In this document: one piece after another, positions 7,467-15,793 of the stretch | Numbering within the stretch: position 1 is the first letter of the stretch | How the letters are laid out: every line of letters starts with the position of its first letter | Origin: Xylophilus ampelinus | GTDB lineage: Bacteria > Pseudomonadota > Gammaproteobacteria > Burkholderiales > Burkholderiaceae_C | NCBI RefSeq assembly: GCF_003217575.1 | Contig: NZ_QJTC01000015.1 | Span: 26,816 to 90,815 of the forward strand | DNA length: 64,000 nucleotides | Reading direction: 5' to 3' | Translations under genes and position numbers: made by a program | Notes under the pieces: generated by a model | The model's database searches: none | What the model was told of the DNA's origin: nothing | Seen by the model: only the letters and a program-made list of their open reading frames with translations

Positions 7467-8810
7467 ATGAACGCACCGCAAGACCGCTCGCCCGCCGCCA
7501 CTCCCGTGGCCGAACCCGCTCCCGCCGCACCTTCCGCGGCACCCGCGCACACCTCCGACCCCAGGCGGCGCCGTGCGCTGACCGTCATCGCCGCGGTGGT
7601 GCTGGTCGCCGGTGCCGGCTGGGGCCTCTACGAATACCGGGTCGCGAGCCACTACGAATCGACCGACAACGCCTATGTCCAGGGCAACGTGATCCAGATC
7701 ACCCCGCAGATCGGCGGCACGGTGATGGCGATCCTGGCCGACGACACCGACTTCGTGAAGGCCGGCCAGCCGCTGGTCAAGCTCGACCCGGCCGATGCCC
7801 GCGTCGCGCTGGAGCAGGCCGAGGCCGCCCTGGCCCAGGCGGTGCGCCAGGCCCGCACGCTCTACACCAACAACGGATCGCTGGCCGCGCAGATCACGCT
7901 GCGCCAGGCCGACATGACCAAGGCCCAGAGCGACGTGGCCCGCGCCGACGACGACCTGAACCGCCGCCAGGCCCTGACCGGCAACGGCGCGGTGTCGAAG
8001 GAAGAACTCAACCACGCCCGCACCCAGCTGGAGACGGCCCGCAGCGCGGTGGCCGCGACCCAGGCCGGCGTGACCGCGGCGCGCGAACAGCTCGCCAGCA
8101 ACCAGGCGATGACCGAAGGCACCCGGGTCGAGGAACACCCGAGCGTTCTGGTCGCCGCCGCGAAGGTGCGCGAGGCCTACCTGGCCACCCAGCGCGCCGC
8201 GTTGCCGGCGCCGGTCGACGGCTACGTCGCCAAGCGCACGGTGCAGCTCGGTCAGCGGGTGAACGCCGGCACGCCGATGATGTCGGTGGTGCCGCTCGAC
8301 CAGCTCTGGGTCGATGCCAACTTCAAGGAAGTGCAGCTGCGCAACATCCGCCTGGGCCAGCCGGTCACCCTGACCGCCGACGTCTACGGCAAGAAGATCG
8401 AGTATCGCGGCACCGTGGCCGGCCTGGGCGTGGGCACCGGCGCGGCCTTCGCGTTGCTGCCGGCGCAGAACGCCACCGGCAACTGGATCAAGGTGGTGCA
8501 GCGAGTGCCGGTGCGCATCGCGCTCGATCGCCAGCAGCTGGTCGACAATCCGCTGCGGGTCGGCCTGTCGATGGATGTGGAAGTGGACGTGGCCGACAAG
8601 AACGGCAAGACGCTGGCCGACGCGCCGCGCGCCGCCGTCTTCGCCCAGACCCAGGTCTACCACGCGCTCGACGAGGGGGCCGAGGCCGAGGTGCAGCGGG
8701 TGATCGCAGCCAACATGGGCAGGACCGGCGCCAAGGCCGTGGCCGCGGCCCGCGCCGAGGCGAGCCGGGTGCTGGCCGCGTCGGTCGCGGCCGCGGCCGC
8801 GGTGCATTGA
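7467..8810 (+). CDS. emrA: EmrA-type membrane fusion protein (HlyD family)
   Basis: A 447-residue periplasmic adaptor. A Pro/Ala-rich cytoplasmic lead is followed by one transmembrane helix (LTVIAAVVLVAGAGWGLY), a lipoyl half (STDNAYVQGNVIQITPQ), a long coiled-coil hairpin and a second lipoyl/barrel region (LPAPVDGYVAKRTV, DQLWVDANFKE). It would link the inner-membrane transporter EmrB to the NodT-type channel. It sits between them in the MarR-led operon. The C-terminal Ala-rich extension after about residue 400 is longer than in E. coli EmrA. Confidence 0.92.
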   Translation: MNAPQDRSPAATPVAEPAPAAPSAAPAHTSDPRRRRALTVIAAVVLVAGAGWGLYEYRVASHYESTDNAYVQGNVIQITPQIGGTVMAILADDTDFVKAGQPLVKLDPADARVALEQAEAALAQAVRQARTLYTNNGSLAAQITLRQADMTKAQSDVARADDDLNRRQALTGNGAVSKEELNHARTQLETARSAVAATQAGVTAAREQLASNQAMTEGTRVEEHPSVLVAAAKVREAYLATQRAALPAPVDGYVAKRTVQLGQRVNAGTPMMSVVPLDQLWVDANFKEVQLRNIRLGQPVTLTADVYGKKIEYRGTVAGLGVGTGAAFALLPAQNATGNWIKVVQRVPVRIALDRQQLVDNPLRVGLSMDVEVDVADKNGKTLADAPRAAVFAQTQVYHALDEGAEAEVQRVIAANMGRTGAKAVAAARAEASRVLAASVAAAAAVH

Positions 8811-8844
8811 GCGGTCGGCACGTCGCTTCGAGCGAAAACCCGCC

Positions 8845-10413
8845 ATGTCGTCCGCGACCGCCGCACCGGCCTACCGTCCGCCACCCCCGCTAGAGGGCTC
8901 CGCCCGCATGTGGGGCACGGTGGCCCTGTCGGCCGCCACCTTCATGAACGTGCTGGACACCTCGATCGCCAACGTGTCGCTGCCCGCGATCGCGGGCGAC
9001 CTGGGCGTCAGCTCCAACCAGGGCACCTGGGTCATCACCAGCTTCGCGGTCGCGAACGCCATCGCGGTGCCGCTCACCGGCTGGCTGTCGCAGCGCTTCG
9101 GCCAGGTGCGGCTGTTCTGCACCAGCGTCGTGCTGTTCGTGATCGCCTCCTGGCTCTGCGGCCTGGCGCCCAACATGGCGACGCTGATCGCGTTCCGCGC
9201 GCTGCAGGGCTTCGTCGCCGGGCCGATGATCCCGCTGTCGCAGACCCTGCTGCTCAGCAGCTACCCGAAAGCCGCGGCCGGCACCGCCATGGCGATGTGG
9301 TCGATGACCACGCTGATCGCGCCGGTGATGGGGCCGCTGCTGGGCGGCTGGATCACCGACAACATGACCTGGCCGTGGATCTTCTACATCAACATCCCGG
9401 TGGGCCTGGTCGCCGCGACCGGTGCCTGGTCGCTCTACCGCAAGCGGGAGAGCCAGGTGCGCAAGCTGCCGATCGATTCGATCGGCCTGGCGCTGCTGGT
9501 GCTGTGGGTGGGCTCGATGCAGGTGATGCTAGACCTGGGCAAGGAGAACGACTGGTTCCACTCGCCGCTGGTGGTGGGGCTGGGCGTGGCCGCAGTGGTG
9601 GGTGTGGCCTTCTTCCTGGCCTGGGAGTTCACCGAGAAGCATCCGGTGGTCGACCTGTCGCTGTTCGCGCGCCGCAACTTCTGGGCGGGCACGCTCGCCA
9701 CCGGCGTGGGCTACGGGCTCTTTTTCGGCAACGTGGTGCTGCTGCCGCTCTGGCTGCAGCAGTTCATGGGCTACACCGCCACCCAGGCCGGCATGGTCAC
9801 CGCGCCGGTGGGCCTGATGGCGCTGATCCTGTCGCCGGTCGTGGGCAAGAACCTGCACCGGGTCGATCCGCGGCGCTTCGCGACCGGCGCGTTCCTGGTG
9901 TTCGCGGTGGTGCTGTACCTGCGCTCGCGCTTCAACACCCAGGCCGACATCTTCACCATCCTGATCCCGACGCTGATCCAGGGCGTCGCGATGGCGCTGT
10001 TCTTCATCCCGCTGGTGACGATCACGCTGTCGGGCCTGCCGCCCGAGCGGATTCCGGCCGCCTCGGGCCTGTCGAACTTCGTGCGGATCACCGCGGGCGC
10101 CATCGGCACCTCGGTCGTCACCACGATCTGGGAGAACCGGGCCGCGCTGCACCATGCGCAGCTGAGCGAATCGGTCACCCGCGGCAGTCCGGCGGGCGAC
10201 GCGATCGCCGCGCTCGGCGCTGCGGGCCTGTCGCCCGAGCAGGCGCTGGCGCAGGTCGACCGGCTGGTGGACCAGCAGGCGTTCATGCTGGCGGCCAACG
10301 ACGTGTTCTACGCGTCGGCCATCGTCTTCCTGCTGTTGATCCCGCTGGTGTGGCTCTCGCACCCGACGGTGGCGAGCGAAGGCAGCGCCGACGCGGCTGC
10401 CGGTGCGCACTAG
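8845..10413 (+). CDS. emrB: DHA2 family drug:H+ antiporter EmrB
   Basis: A 522-residue major facilitator of the 14-helix DHA2 (EmrB/QacA) group. Typical features are the first-helix LDTSIANVSLPAIAGDLG segment, QGTWVITSFAVANAIAVPLTGWLSQRFG, and the motif C region with GPLLGGWI and WPWIFYINIPVG. It would export hydrophobic toxic compounds driven by protons, together with EmrA and the outer-membrane gene upstream. It is the last gene of the operon. Substrate cannot be inferred. Confidence 0.93.
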   Translation: MSSATAAPAYRPPPPLEGSARMWGTVALSAATFMNVLDTSIANVSLPAIAGDLGVSSNQGTWVITSFAVANAIAVPLTGWLSQRFGQVRLFCTSVVLFVIASWLCGLAPNMATLIAFRALQGFVAGPMIPLSQTLLLSSYPKAAAGTAMAMWSMTTLIAPVMGPLLGGWITDNMTWPWIFYINIPVGLVAATGAWSLYRKRESQVRKLPIDSIGLALLVLWVGSMQVMLDLGKENDWFHSPLVVGLGVAAVVGVAFFLAWEFTEKHPVVDLSLFARRNFWAGTLATGVGYGLFFGNVVLLPLWLQQFMGYTATQAGMVTAPVGLMALILSPVVGKNLHRVDPRRFATGAFLVFAVVLYLRSRFNTQADIFTILIPTLIQGVAMALFFIPLVTITLSGLPPERIPAASGLSNFVRITAGAIGTSVVTTIWENRAALHHAQLSESVTRGSPAGDAIAALGAAGLSPEQALAQVDRLVDQQAFMLAANDVFYASAIVFLLLIPLVWLSHPTVASEGSADAAAGAH

Positions 10414-10568
10414 TCGGCTGCGCCGGTAGCGCTGCCGGGCGGAAGCGAGTTCGCCCCCGACGGTCTTCGCCGGGGAGGGGGCTTTCGCTGTCCAGGTCTT
10501 CACCACGAAGCCTCCTCGCGAAATTCGAAAGAAAAAGGGCTGCAGCCGTAACGGGAAAACGACTGCTT

Positions 10569-10585
10569 GCTATCTATTTTGTAGC
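10569..10585. repeat. GCTA/TAGC interspersed palindrome, copy 2
   Basis: GCTA and TAGC arms around an AT-rich centre, preceded by TTGC as in copy 1. Arms are one base shorter than in other copies. It lies in the intergenic region after emrB. Confidence 0.45.
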
Positions 10586-10594
10586 AAAAACGCG

Positions 10595-10625
10595 AAAGGC
10601 TCTGGACGCTTGTCCATGGCCTTTT
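10595..10625 (+). terminator. Rho-independent terminator after the efflux operon
   Basis: Outer arms AAAGGC/GCCTTT and inner arms TGGAC/GTCCA form a hairpin with a GCTT loop, followed by a short T run. It separates the emrB operon from the PIP-box promoter. Confidence 0.65.
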
Positions 10626-10714
10626 CTGCGTGCGCCGTCGCCACGGTGGACGAGCGAGAGATGCGCAAGGCCGGCATTCGACCTCGCTCCACTCCGAAAT
10701 GTGCAGACCATCCC

Positions 10715-10734
10715 CTCGGCTCGGCTCGGCTCGG
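10715..10734 (+). repeat. Four tandem CTCGG pentamers
   Basis: Four perfect consecutive copies of CTCGG, ending 38 bp before the PIP box. Pentamer tracts can change copy number by slippage, so it may alter upstream promoter spacing; no effect is shown by the sequence itself. Confidence 0.8.
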
Positions 10735-10772
10735 CGCCAGCACTTGCGCAAAAACCCATTGCGATTCCAAAC

Positions 10773-10834
10773 TTCGTATAGCAGGGAATATGTTCGCCTG
10801 AAACGCTTGCGAGACACCCGGACCGCTTCACCAT
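10773..10834 (+). promoter_or_regulatory. PIP box (HrpX/HrpB-type promoter)
   Basis: TTCGT (10773-10777), exactly 15 bases, then TTCGC (10793-10797) match the plant-inducible-promoter consensus TTCGB-N15-TTCGB. A CACCAT box (10829-10834) follows after 31 bases and fits the required YANNNT -10 at 30-32 bases. In Xanthomonas, Ralstonia and Acidovorax such sites mark genes activated by HrpX/HrpB together with the type III secretion system. The predicted transcript begins about 115 nt before the LRR gene at 10955. Confidence 0.82.
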
Positions 10835-10954
10835 CGACATCGTGCTTTCCCATTGCCGAATGCGTGGTGCACCCGGCATTTCACTTCTTCCAACTTCAGC
10901 AGAACATCGGCGGCTCGAGCGCTGTGCTCGCAATTTCTGCAGACAGGTAATAAA

Positions 10955-13561
10955 ATGCTTCGTCTTATCAGTGATAAATTCAGTGGCGTTCTCAACGAGC
11001 CTTCACAAAACTCGAATTCCGGCTCGGAATGCTCGAATGCCGCGAGGTCGAAAAGTAAGCAATGGCAAGACGACACAGGTCTGACCAGTTGGGCCAATGC
11101 ATCCCGTCGAGCTAACGAACAAAGGCAGCAGGCTGCGAAAATAATAAACTCTGCTGCAGACAAGAAATCGGTAAGTCTTGCGGGTCTCGGCCTGACCGAG
11201 CTGCCACCCGACCAAAACCTCGCAAGGATGAACAAGGTGACATCCTTGTCGCTTGCCGGGAATAACCTGACCAGTATCGATGCGGCGATATTTCAGTTGC
11301 TCAAACTCAAACAACTGGATATTTCGCGTAACCTGCTTGGCGGGATTTCCGGGGAAATAGGCCAACTGCAGGATTTACGAGCCCTCGATGCCTCGAACGC
11401 GGGCATCGAGTGGGTGCCGGCTCAAATCGGAAGTCTCCCGAAACTGGAAAATCTCGATCTCAGCAATAACGCGCTGGACAGGTTGCCGTCCGAGATCGGA
11501 AATCTGTCCAAACTGGAAGTATTGAAGCTCAACGGGAATATGCTGAAAAACCGACCCGCAGCCTGCGAAATCGATGAGTCGCAGCAGGCGGGCTTGCCCC
11601 AAGAAATCGGACGTCTGAGTAAACTCCGCGAGCTGGATCTTTCCAGTAACCATTTTCAAAGCGTGCCGGAGGAAATAGGACGGCTTGGCAATTTGCAAAC
11701 GTTGAAATTCAATCATAATGCATTGACGGATGGCTTGGATTCTCATGCCATTCCCGGCTCGATAGCACAATTGAAAAACCTCGGCGTTTTGGACCTTTCC
11801 GACAATCCAGAACTCGCATCGATTCCTCGGGATTTCGGTCCTTTGCACTACTCTTCCAAGAAAAAGTTGCAAATCGGCAGGCAGCAGCAAGCGAATTCCC
11901 CATCGGCTAAGATTCTATCAAAAACATTATCTTTGGGTCGGAATAAATCGGAAGATCAGGCGCCGGTTCCCATCGCCATCTCCGTTAAAAATACCGCGAT
12001 TCCCTGGACCATGTTCGAGGCCGGTCGCCTGCCCGCGCTGTCGCCCGCCGACAGGCCTCCTCCCCTGCAGGCGAAGGCACTGTACGCGCCGCCGAACGAT
12101 GCGGTGGGCGCTCGCGGAATTTCCCGTATGCAAGAGCCGGACGAAAGAATGGTGCCCCATCCGCTGGCAAACGCCGTACCCCCCGGCGCGATGCGGCCTC
12201 CAGCCATGTTACCCGTCGACGGTGCGCAACAGCCATTCACGGCATATGGGGACATGCAGGCCTTCCAATGGCTGATGCAGCGGGCGGCGGGGGCTGGTGG
12301 CGATGTACAGCAACAGCCATTTTCGATGCCGCATTCGGCAGAGCTTCCAGTGCCCGAGCGTGCCCGGTCGCCCGATGCGCAATCAGACTGTTCGACCGAT
12401 TCCTTCGCGAGTGCGTCCGACATGCCATTTCACGAGACGGCCTCCGCACCCGTTCCGGGCAGTGGCATGACACGTCCGACCAACGTCATGTCGGCTTCGT
12501 CGAGTGCGGCGAACCCGGCAGGGGGCGTGCAGCCCAGGCATGGCGGGACGCCGAGCCTCCCCATGCCCCCCACACACGCTTTCCCATCGCACGGCGCGCC
12601 GCCACCTTATGGCCCGCTGGTGCAGCGTGATCCGATGCCGTTCGCAGCCTTGCAACAGCCGTCCCAACCGTATGCGCCACCGCATGCCGCGTACCGAGAC
12701 GGTGCGCCCGCGGGGGCGGCCGCCCCCGTGCGCTATCCCCAGCAGCCTCAGGTGACTTTTCCGGGTTCCATGCCATTCGGGAACATGGCGCTGCAACCCT
12801 TCGGTGCGCAAGCAACAGGCTTCGCAGGCGCTTCGGCCTTGCAAAACCCGCTGTTCGCAGGCCTGCTGAGCAAAATTGCCGCCGGTGTCGCCCCGCCTCC
12901 TATGGGTATTCAGCACAGCGGCGGTTTTGGACGAGATATTCGCCCCGCCTACAGCCCGCAACTCGTCTCGCCCGCCCAGGCCATGTTTGAAAGAATTGGA
13001 ATCGCGTCGATCCAGGCAAGCAGACTCAAGGGGCTGTCGGAATCATGCTCCCTCGAACTGGAAGGCGATCTTTTGAATCATCGCATCGGGGAGGCTTTGC
13101 GCAGCGATTCTCCAGGTAAAAATCTTTGGAATATCGGTCTCAGCATATACCGACAAAAATTTATCAACGATCGGGCGAATGACGTCGCCGCAATAAACCG
13201 CGACAAGAAAAACAATTCCCCCGTGCCGCTCGCGGCGCTGCTGATAGACGACCCGAAGCAGATCGCCTTGGTCTACCAGACCCTTGTATCGAATGAGCTG
13301 GGGATTCCGGGATTCGAAGCCTGGCGACGAAAGCTCGACGATGGCGACGAGGAGTATCTCGGCCTCTTCGGGAGGGTGGTCGCTCCGTCGGACTTCGATA
13401 ACGTCCGCAGACACCTCATCACAGACCTGTTCGCTCAAGAGAGCCAAAATTACGGTTTGGCCGTCGCTGAATTCGTGGAAAACCAGAATTTTTGGAAAAA
13501 TTTCCAGCGAGACGTGAAAAAGGCGGAAAAGTTCGCGAATCAGAGCAGGCACGATTATTGA
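10955..13561 (+). CDS. Large leucine-rich-repeat protein, probable type III effector
   Basis: An 868-residue protein. The first ~50 residues are rich in Ser, Asn and Gln, like type III secretion signals, with no Sec signal. About nine 23-residue LRRs follow (LxxLDLSxNxLxxLPxEIGxL pattern, about residues 70-300), two carrying short inserts. Next come a VKNT...EAGRL module, a Pro/Ala/Met-rich low-complexity stretch to about residue 670, and a folded-looking charged C-terminal domain I do not recognise. ATG 10955 is preferred because a longer frame would need a TTG; an AGG lies 7 bases upstream. It is under the PIP box. GC and codon use are lower than in flanking genes, suggesting transfer. Confidence 0.85.
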   Translation: MLRLISDKFSGVLNEPSQNSNSGSECSNAARSKSKQWQDDTGLTSWANASRRANEQRQQAAKIINSAADKKSVSLAGLGLTELPPDQNLARMNKVTSLSLAGNNLTSIDAAIFQLLKLKQLDISRNLLGGISGEIGQLQDLRALDASNAGIEWVPAQIGSLPKLENLDLSNNALDRLPSEIGNLSKLEVLKLNGNMLKNRPAACEIDESQQAGLPQEIGRLSKLRELDLSSNHFQSVPEEIGRLGNLQTLKFNHNALTDGLDSHAIPGSIAQLKNLGVLDLSDNPELASIPRDFGPLHYSSKKKLQIGRQQQANSPSAKILSKTLSLGRNKSEDQAPVPIAISVKNTAIPWTMFEAGRLPALSPADRPPPLQAKALYAPPNDAVGARGISRMQEPDERMVPHPLANAVPPGAMRPPAMLPVDGAQQPFTAYGDMQAFQWLMQRAAGAGGDVQQQPFSMPHSAELPVPERARSPDAQSDCSTDSFASASDMPFHETASAPVPGSGMTRPTNVMSASSSAANPAGGVQPRHGGTPSLPMPPTHAFPSHGAPPPYGPLVQRDPMPFAALQQPSQPYAPPHAAYRDGAPAGAAAPVRYPQQPQVTFPGSMPFGNMALQPFGAQATGFAGASALQNPLFAGLLSKIAAGVAPPPMGIQHSGGFGRDIRPAYSPQLVSPAQAMFERIGIASIQASRLKGLSESCSLELEGDLLNHRIGEALRSDSPGKNLWNIGLSIYRQKFINDRANDVAAINRDKKNNSPVPLAALLIDDPKQIALVYQTLVSNELGIPGFEAWRRKLDDGDEEYLGLFGRVVAPSDFDNVRRHLITDLFAQESQNYGLAVAEFVENQNFWKNFQRDVKKAEKFANQSRHDY

Positions 13562-13627
13562 TTCGGCCAGTCTCCATTAAAACCTTGCCGACAGCAAGCC
13601 AGAACCTCGTATCGACAGGAGTATCGA

Positions 13628-15559
13628 ATGGGCCAAAATATTTCAGCACTGCGCGAGATACTCGAAACGCCGCATATGTATCAACCCGATGCTCAAATGA
13701 TCGAGCATATCGCGAACGCCAACCGACCCAGGCGTGCTGCAAGCCCCGACGGACTACGGCCGCGCGAACGACCCGCCCCCGACATGCCGAAGGCTTCGCC
13801 AAGAGCCCGCGCCGAACCGGACAGCCTTCATATGGTGGGATTCGTGCGCGGCCGCAAACCTTCGAGAAGCCATGAAGACCCGGCGCGCCGACTCCAGCAG
13901 TGGGTGGAGGGCGGAATAGCTACCGAAATGCGCCAGGAAGCGCTCGATCGCATCAAACAGGCGTTGATGCAACGCTCGCCACTGGTGGATCTTAGCGGCC
14001 TTGGCCTGTACAGCCTGCCTCCGGACATCGGTAAGCTCACCGAAACAAGAATGCTCTGCGTTTCGGATAACGAGCTTCACAGATTGCCGCCGGAGATTGG
14101 AAATCTCGTGAACCTCCGAGTGCTGGAGGCCGCCAACAACAAGCTCGGATTCGGTTCCAAAACAGGTGGTTTGCCGAAAGAAATCGGCCGCCTCTCTAGT
14201 TTGGAAAAACTGAATCTCAAAGGGAACGAGCTCAGTGTTTTGCCACCCAGCATAGGAAATCTCTCCAAATTGAGGGAATTCAACGTCAGTGACAATAAAC
14301 TCGAACATCTGCCGGCCGAGATTGCCAATCTGGGCCAACTTGAACGATTTTCTGCATGTCGCAACCTGCTTTCGCAGGTGCCTGGCGCGATGGGCGTGAT
14401 GTCGCAATTGCGCAGCTTGAATCTCTCGAATAACCAATTGTGGAGTTTGCCAGACGCATGGGGCCGGGTTCCCGGTCAACCCATTTCATTGTCCGGAACG
14501 CTGCGAGAACTCAACATCTCCGATAACCAAATACAACAATTGCCGCAGTCTTTTCAAATTCCGCAAAAAAGACTTACCTTGTTCGTCGCCAACAATCCTC
14601 TGGAAATCTTGCCGATCAACTACGGGGGCTTCACCTACGCGCAAAAGCCTTTCAATGACGAGCCGGATCAAACGCTCACGAATCACAATGGAACCGTCAA
14701 GGTATTCGTCAAAGATACGAAAGTGCGCCAGGGGTTGGTGGAGGAGGGCCGACTGGCGGCCGGCCGAGGCATCTACGCCCTCGGCCCCTTCGTGCCTGCG
14801 CAAGAGCGACGCCCACCCAAACCGATGATTCAGGCTTACGACGCAGATTCCCTATATTCGGTTGAAGATTACATCGAGGACCATCGCGAGGAAGGGGGTA
14901 TCGAGAATATCGCCATGGTCGGCAAGCAGGCGGGGCTCCCGATGGCCATCGAAAGAGTCCCTGCCGACTGGGCCGAGCAAAGGGTTCAGGCCTGGGCCGG
15001 AGAAGAGGCCGCGGCTTATGCGTTTCGCAATCGCCCAGCGGCGCCGGCGCCTCGCCCCATGGATTCGCTACCGCAGTGGGATGCCGCGCTCCCCAGCGCC
15101 TTTCGCACAGCGCCCGCCGCGATGGCACCGCAAGCCGCGAGCGTCGCTCCGCAAGCGGCGTTGCAGCAACCGTTTCTCGAATTATTTTTCGCCCAATTAC
15201 AGCAGTTGCCTCCCTCCCTGCAGGGGCCCATTCACGCTTACATGTCAAGCCTGACACCCGAACAACTGGTGACGGAACTATTACAGATACAAAACCAGAA
15301 CATGCCCGCCATTTTCGGTCAAGCCTCATTCTTCGCACCGCCAGGCGGCGTACCGCTGCAGCCCGTTCCTCCGGTTCTCCCCCACGCTGCGGCCGGTTTC
15401 GACCATAACGGAGCAAGCTCTTCCATGGGGGCGAACTTCGATCCAAACCCTGCCGTACCGCAGTGGACGGATCTCCCGCCATGGAGCCAAAGACCCCCCA
15501 TGCCGGAGAACCAGGGACTGCTCGGTAAGTTCAAATCGTTTCTGGGTCGAGGCGAATGA
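13628..15559 (+). CDS. Second LRR protein, probable type III effector with myristoylation-like N-terminus
   Basis: A 643-residue paralogue of the preceding gene. It starts MGQNIS, fitting the eukaryotic N-myristoylation pattern (Gly2, Ser6) used by several plant-pathogen effectors. A basic Arg/Pro-rich region leads into about nine 23-residue LRRs (about residues 115-330). A VFVKDT...EEGRL module matches VKNT...EAGRL in the first gene. An Ala/Pro/Gln-rich C-terminal half ends in a basic segment. A good AGGAG precedes the ATG. It lies 66 bp after the first gene with no PIP box of its own, so it is probably co-transcribed. Catalytic function unknown. Confidence 0.85.
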   Translation: MGQNISALREILETPHMYQPDAQMIEHIANANRPRRAASPDGLRPRERPAPDMPKASPRARAEPDSLHMVGFVRGRKPSRSHEDPARRLQQWVEGGIATEMRQEALDRIKQALMQRSPLVDLSGLGLYSLPPDIGKLTETRMLCVSDNELHRLPPEIGNLVNLRVLEAANNKLGFGSKTGGLPKEIGRLSSLEKLNLKGNELSVLPPSIGNLSKLREFNVSDNKLEHLPAEIANLGQLERFSACRNLLSQVPGAMGVMSQLRSLNLSNNQLWSLPDAWGRVPGQPISLSGTLRELNISDNQIQQLPQSFQIPQKRLTLFVANNPLEILPINYGGFTYAQKPFNDEPDQTLTNHNGTVKVFVKDTKVRQGLVEEGRLAAGRGIYALGPFVPAQERRPPKPMIQAYDADSLYSVEDYIEDHREEGGIENIAMVGKQAGLPMAIERVPADWAEQRVQAWAGEEAAAYAFRNRPAAPAPRPMDSLPQWDAALPSAFRTAPAAMAPQAASVAPQAALQQPFLELFFAQLQQLPPSLQGPIHAYMSSLTPEQLVTELLQIQNQNMPAIFGQASFFAPPGGVPLQPVPPVLPHAAAGFDHNGASSSMGANFDPNPAVPQWTDLPPWSQRPPMPENQGLLGKFKSFLGRGE

Positions 15560-15637
15560 TGCGAGCTTTCGCGGTCGGCGGACTGTTCTTTATAACACGG
15601 CCAATTCGCATTTCGATAGATTATCGTGCGCCATTCG

Positions 15638-15737
15638 AAGGAGGTGAAGTATGTAGAAAGCTGATTCCCTCGATACCCTGAAATTCAAAATTCTGACGAT
15701 GGTGCCAGTATTTTGGGTGCATGCGGTGAATTTCTAG
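15638..15737 (+). promoter_or_regulatory. Start-stop mini-ORF with full consensus Shine-Dalgarno
   Basis: AAGGAGGTGA (15638-15647), a complete anti-16S match, is followed by ATG (15651) and at once by TAG. The frame beyond the TAG stays open for 26 codons (KADSLDTLKF...HAVNF) to a TAG at 15735 that lies in the loop of the next terminator hairpin. It may be a ribosome-trapping start-stop element, a leader peptide interrupted by an amber codon, or the relic of a small gene. A weak TTCGCG/TATAAC promoter (15568-15596) lies upstream. Confidence 0.6.
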
Positions 15738-15749
15738 ACCGCATTTTTT
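15722..15749 (+). terminator. Terminator or attenuator before the third island gene
   Basis: TGCGGT and ACCGCA arms with a 10-nt loop are followed directly by six T. It ends only 44 bp before the next start codon, leaving little room for a new promoter, so it may be a conditional attenuator as well as the end of the LRR transcript. Confidence 0.65.
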
Positions 15750-15793
15750 CCAGATAGAAGCATTTCCCCTCTACATAAATAGGAGTGTTGAAA

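Larger units (their letters stand above)
10414..10954. other. Intergenic region before the effector-like island
   Basis: About 540 bases without a convincing gene. In order it holds a GC-rich hairpin after emrB (about 10457-10480), a GCTA/TAGC palindrome (10569), a good terminator (10595-10625), four CTCGG repeats (10715-10734) and a PIP box with its -10 (10773-10834). The base composition drops from the emrB side toward the island. Confidence 0.6.

Noticed and set aside
5241..8810. A 1189-residue frame through marR, nodT and emrA
   Set aside because: It is in frame only with the nodT N-terminus and emrA; the middle is out-of-frame translation. It did help locate the frameshift.
10853..10954. 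An upstream extension of the first LRR protein
   Set aside because: It needs a TTG start without ribosome site, while ATG 10955 has a plausible one and a secretion-like N-terminus.
13000..13561. NEL-type E3 ligase domain in the first LRR protein
   Set aside because: A Cys is present, but the CxD motif and surrounding NEL pattern are not seen.
13532..13566. A second PIP box before the second LRR gene
   Set aside because: The TTCGC and TTCGG halves are 25 bases apart instead of 15.
15605..15638. A PIP box before the third island gene
   Set aside because: Several TTCGN halves occur, but the best pair is 17 apart and ends in A, outside the consensus.
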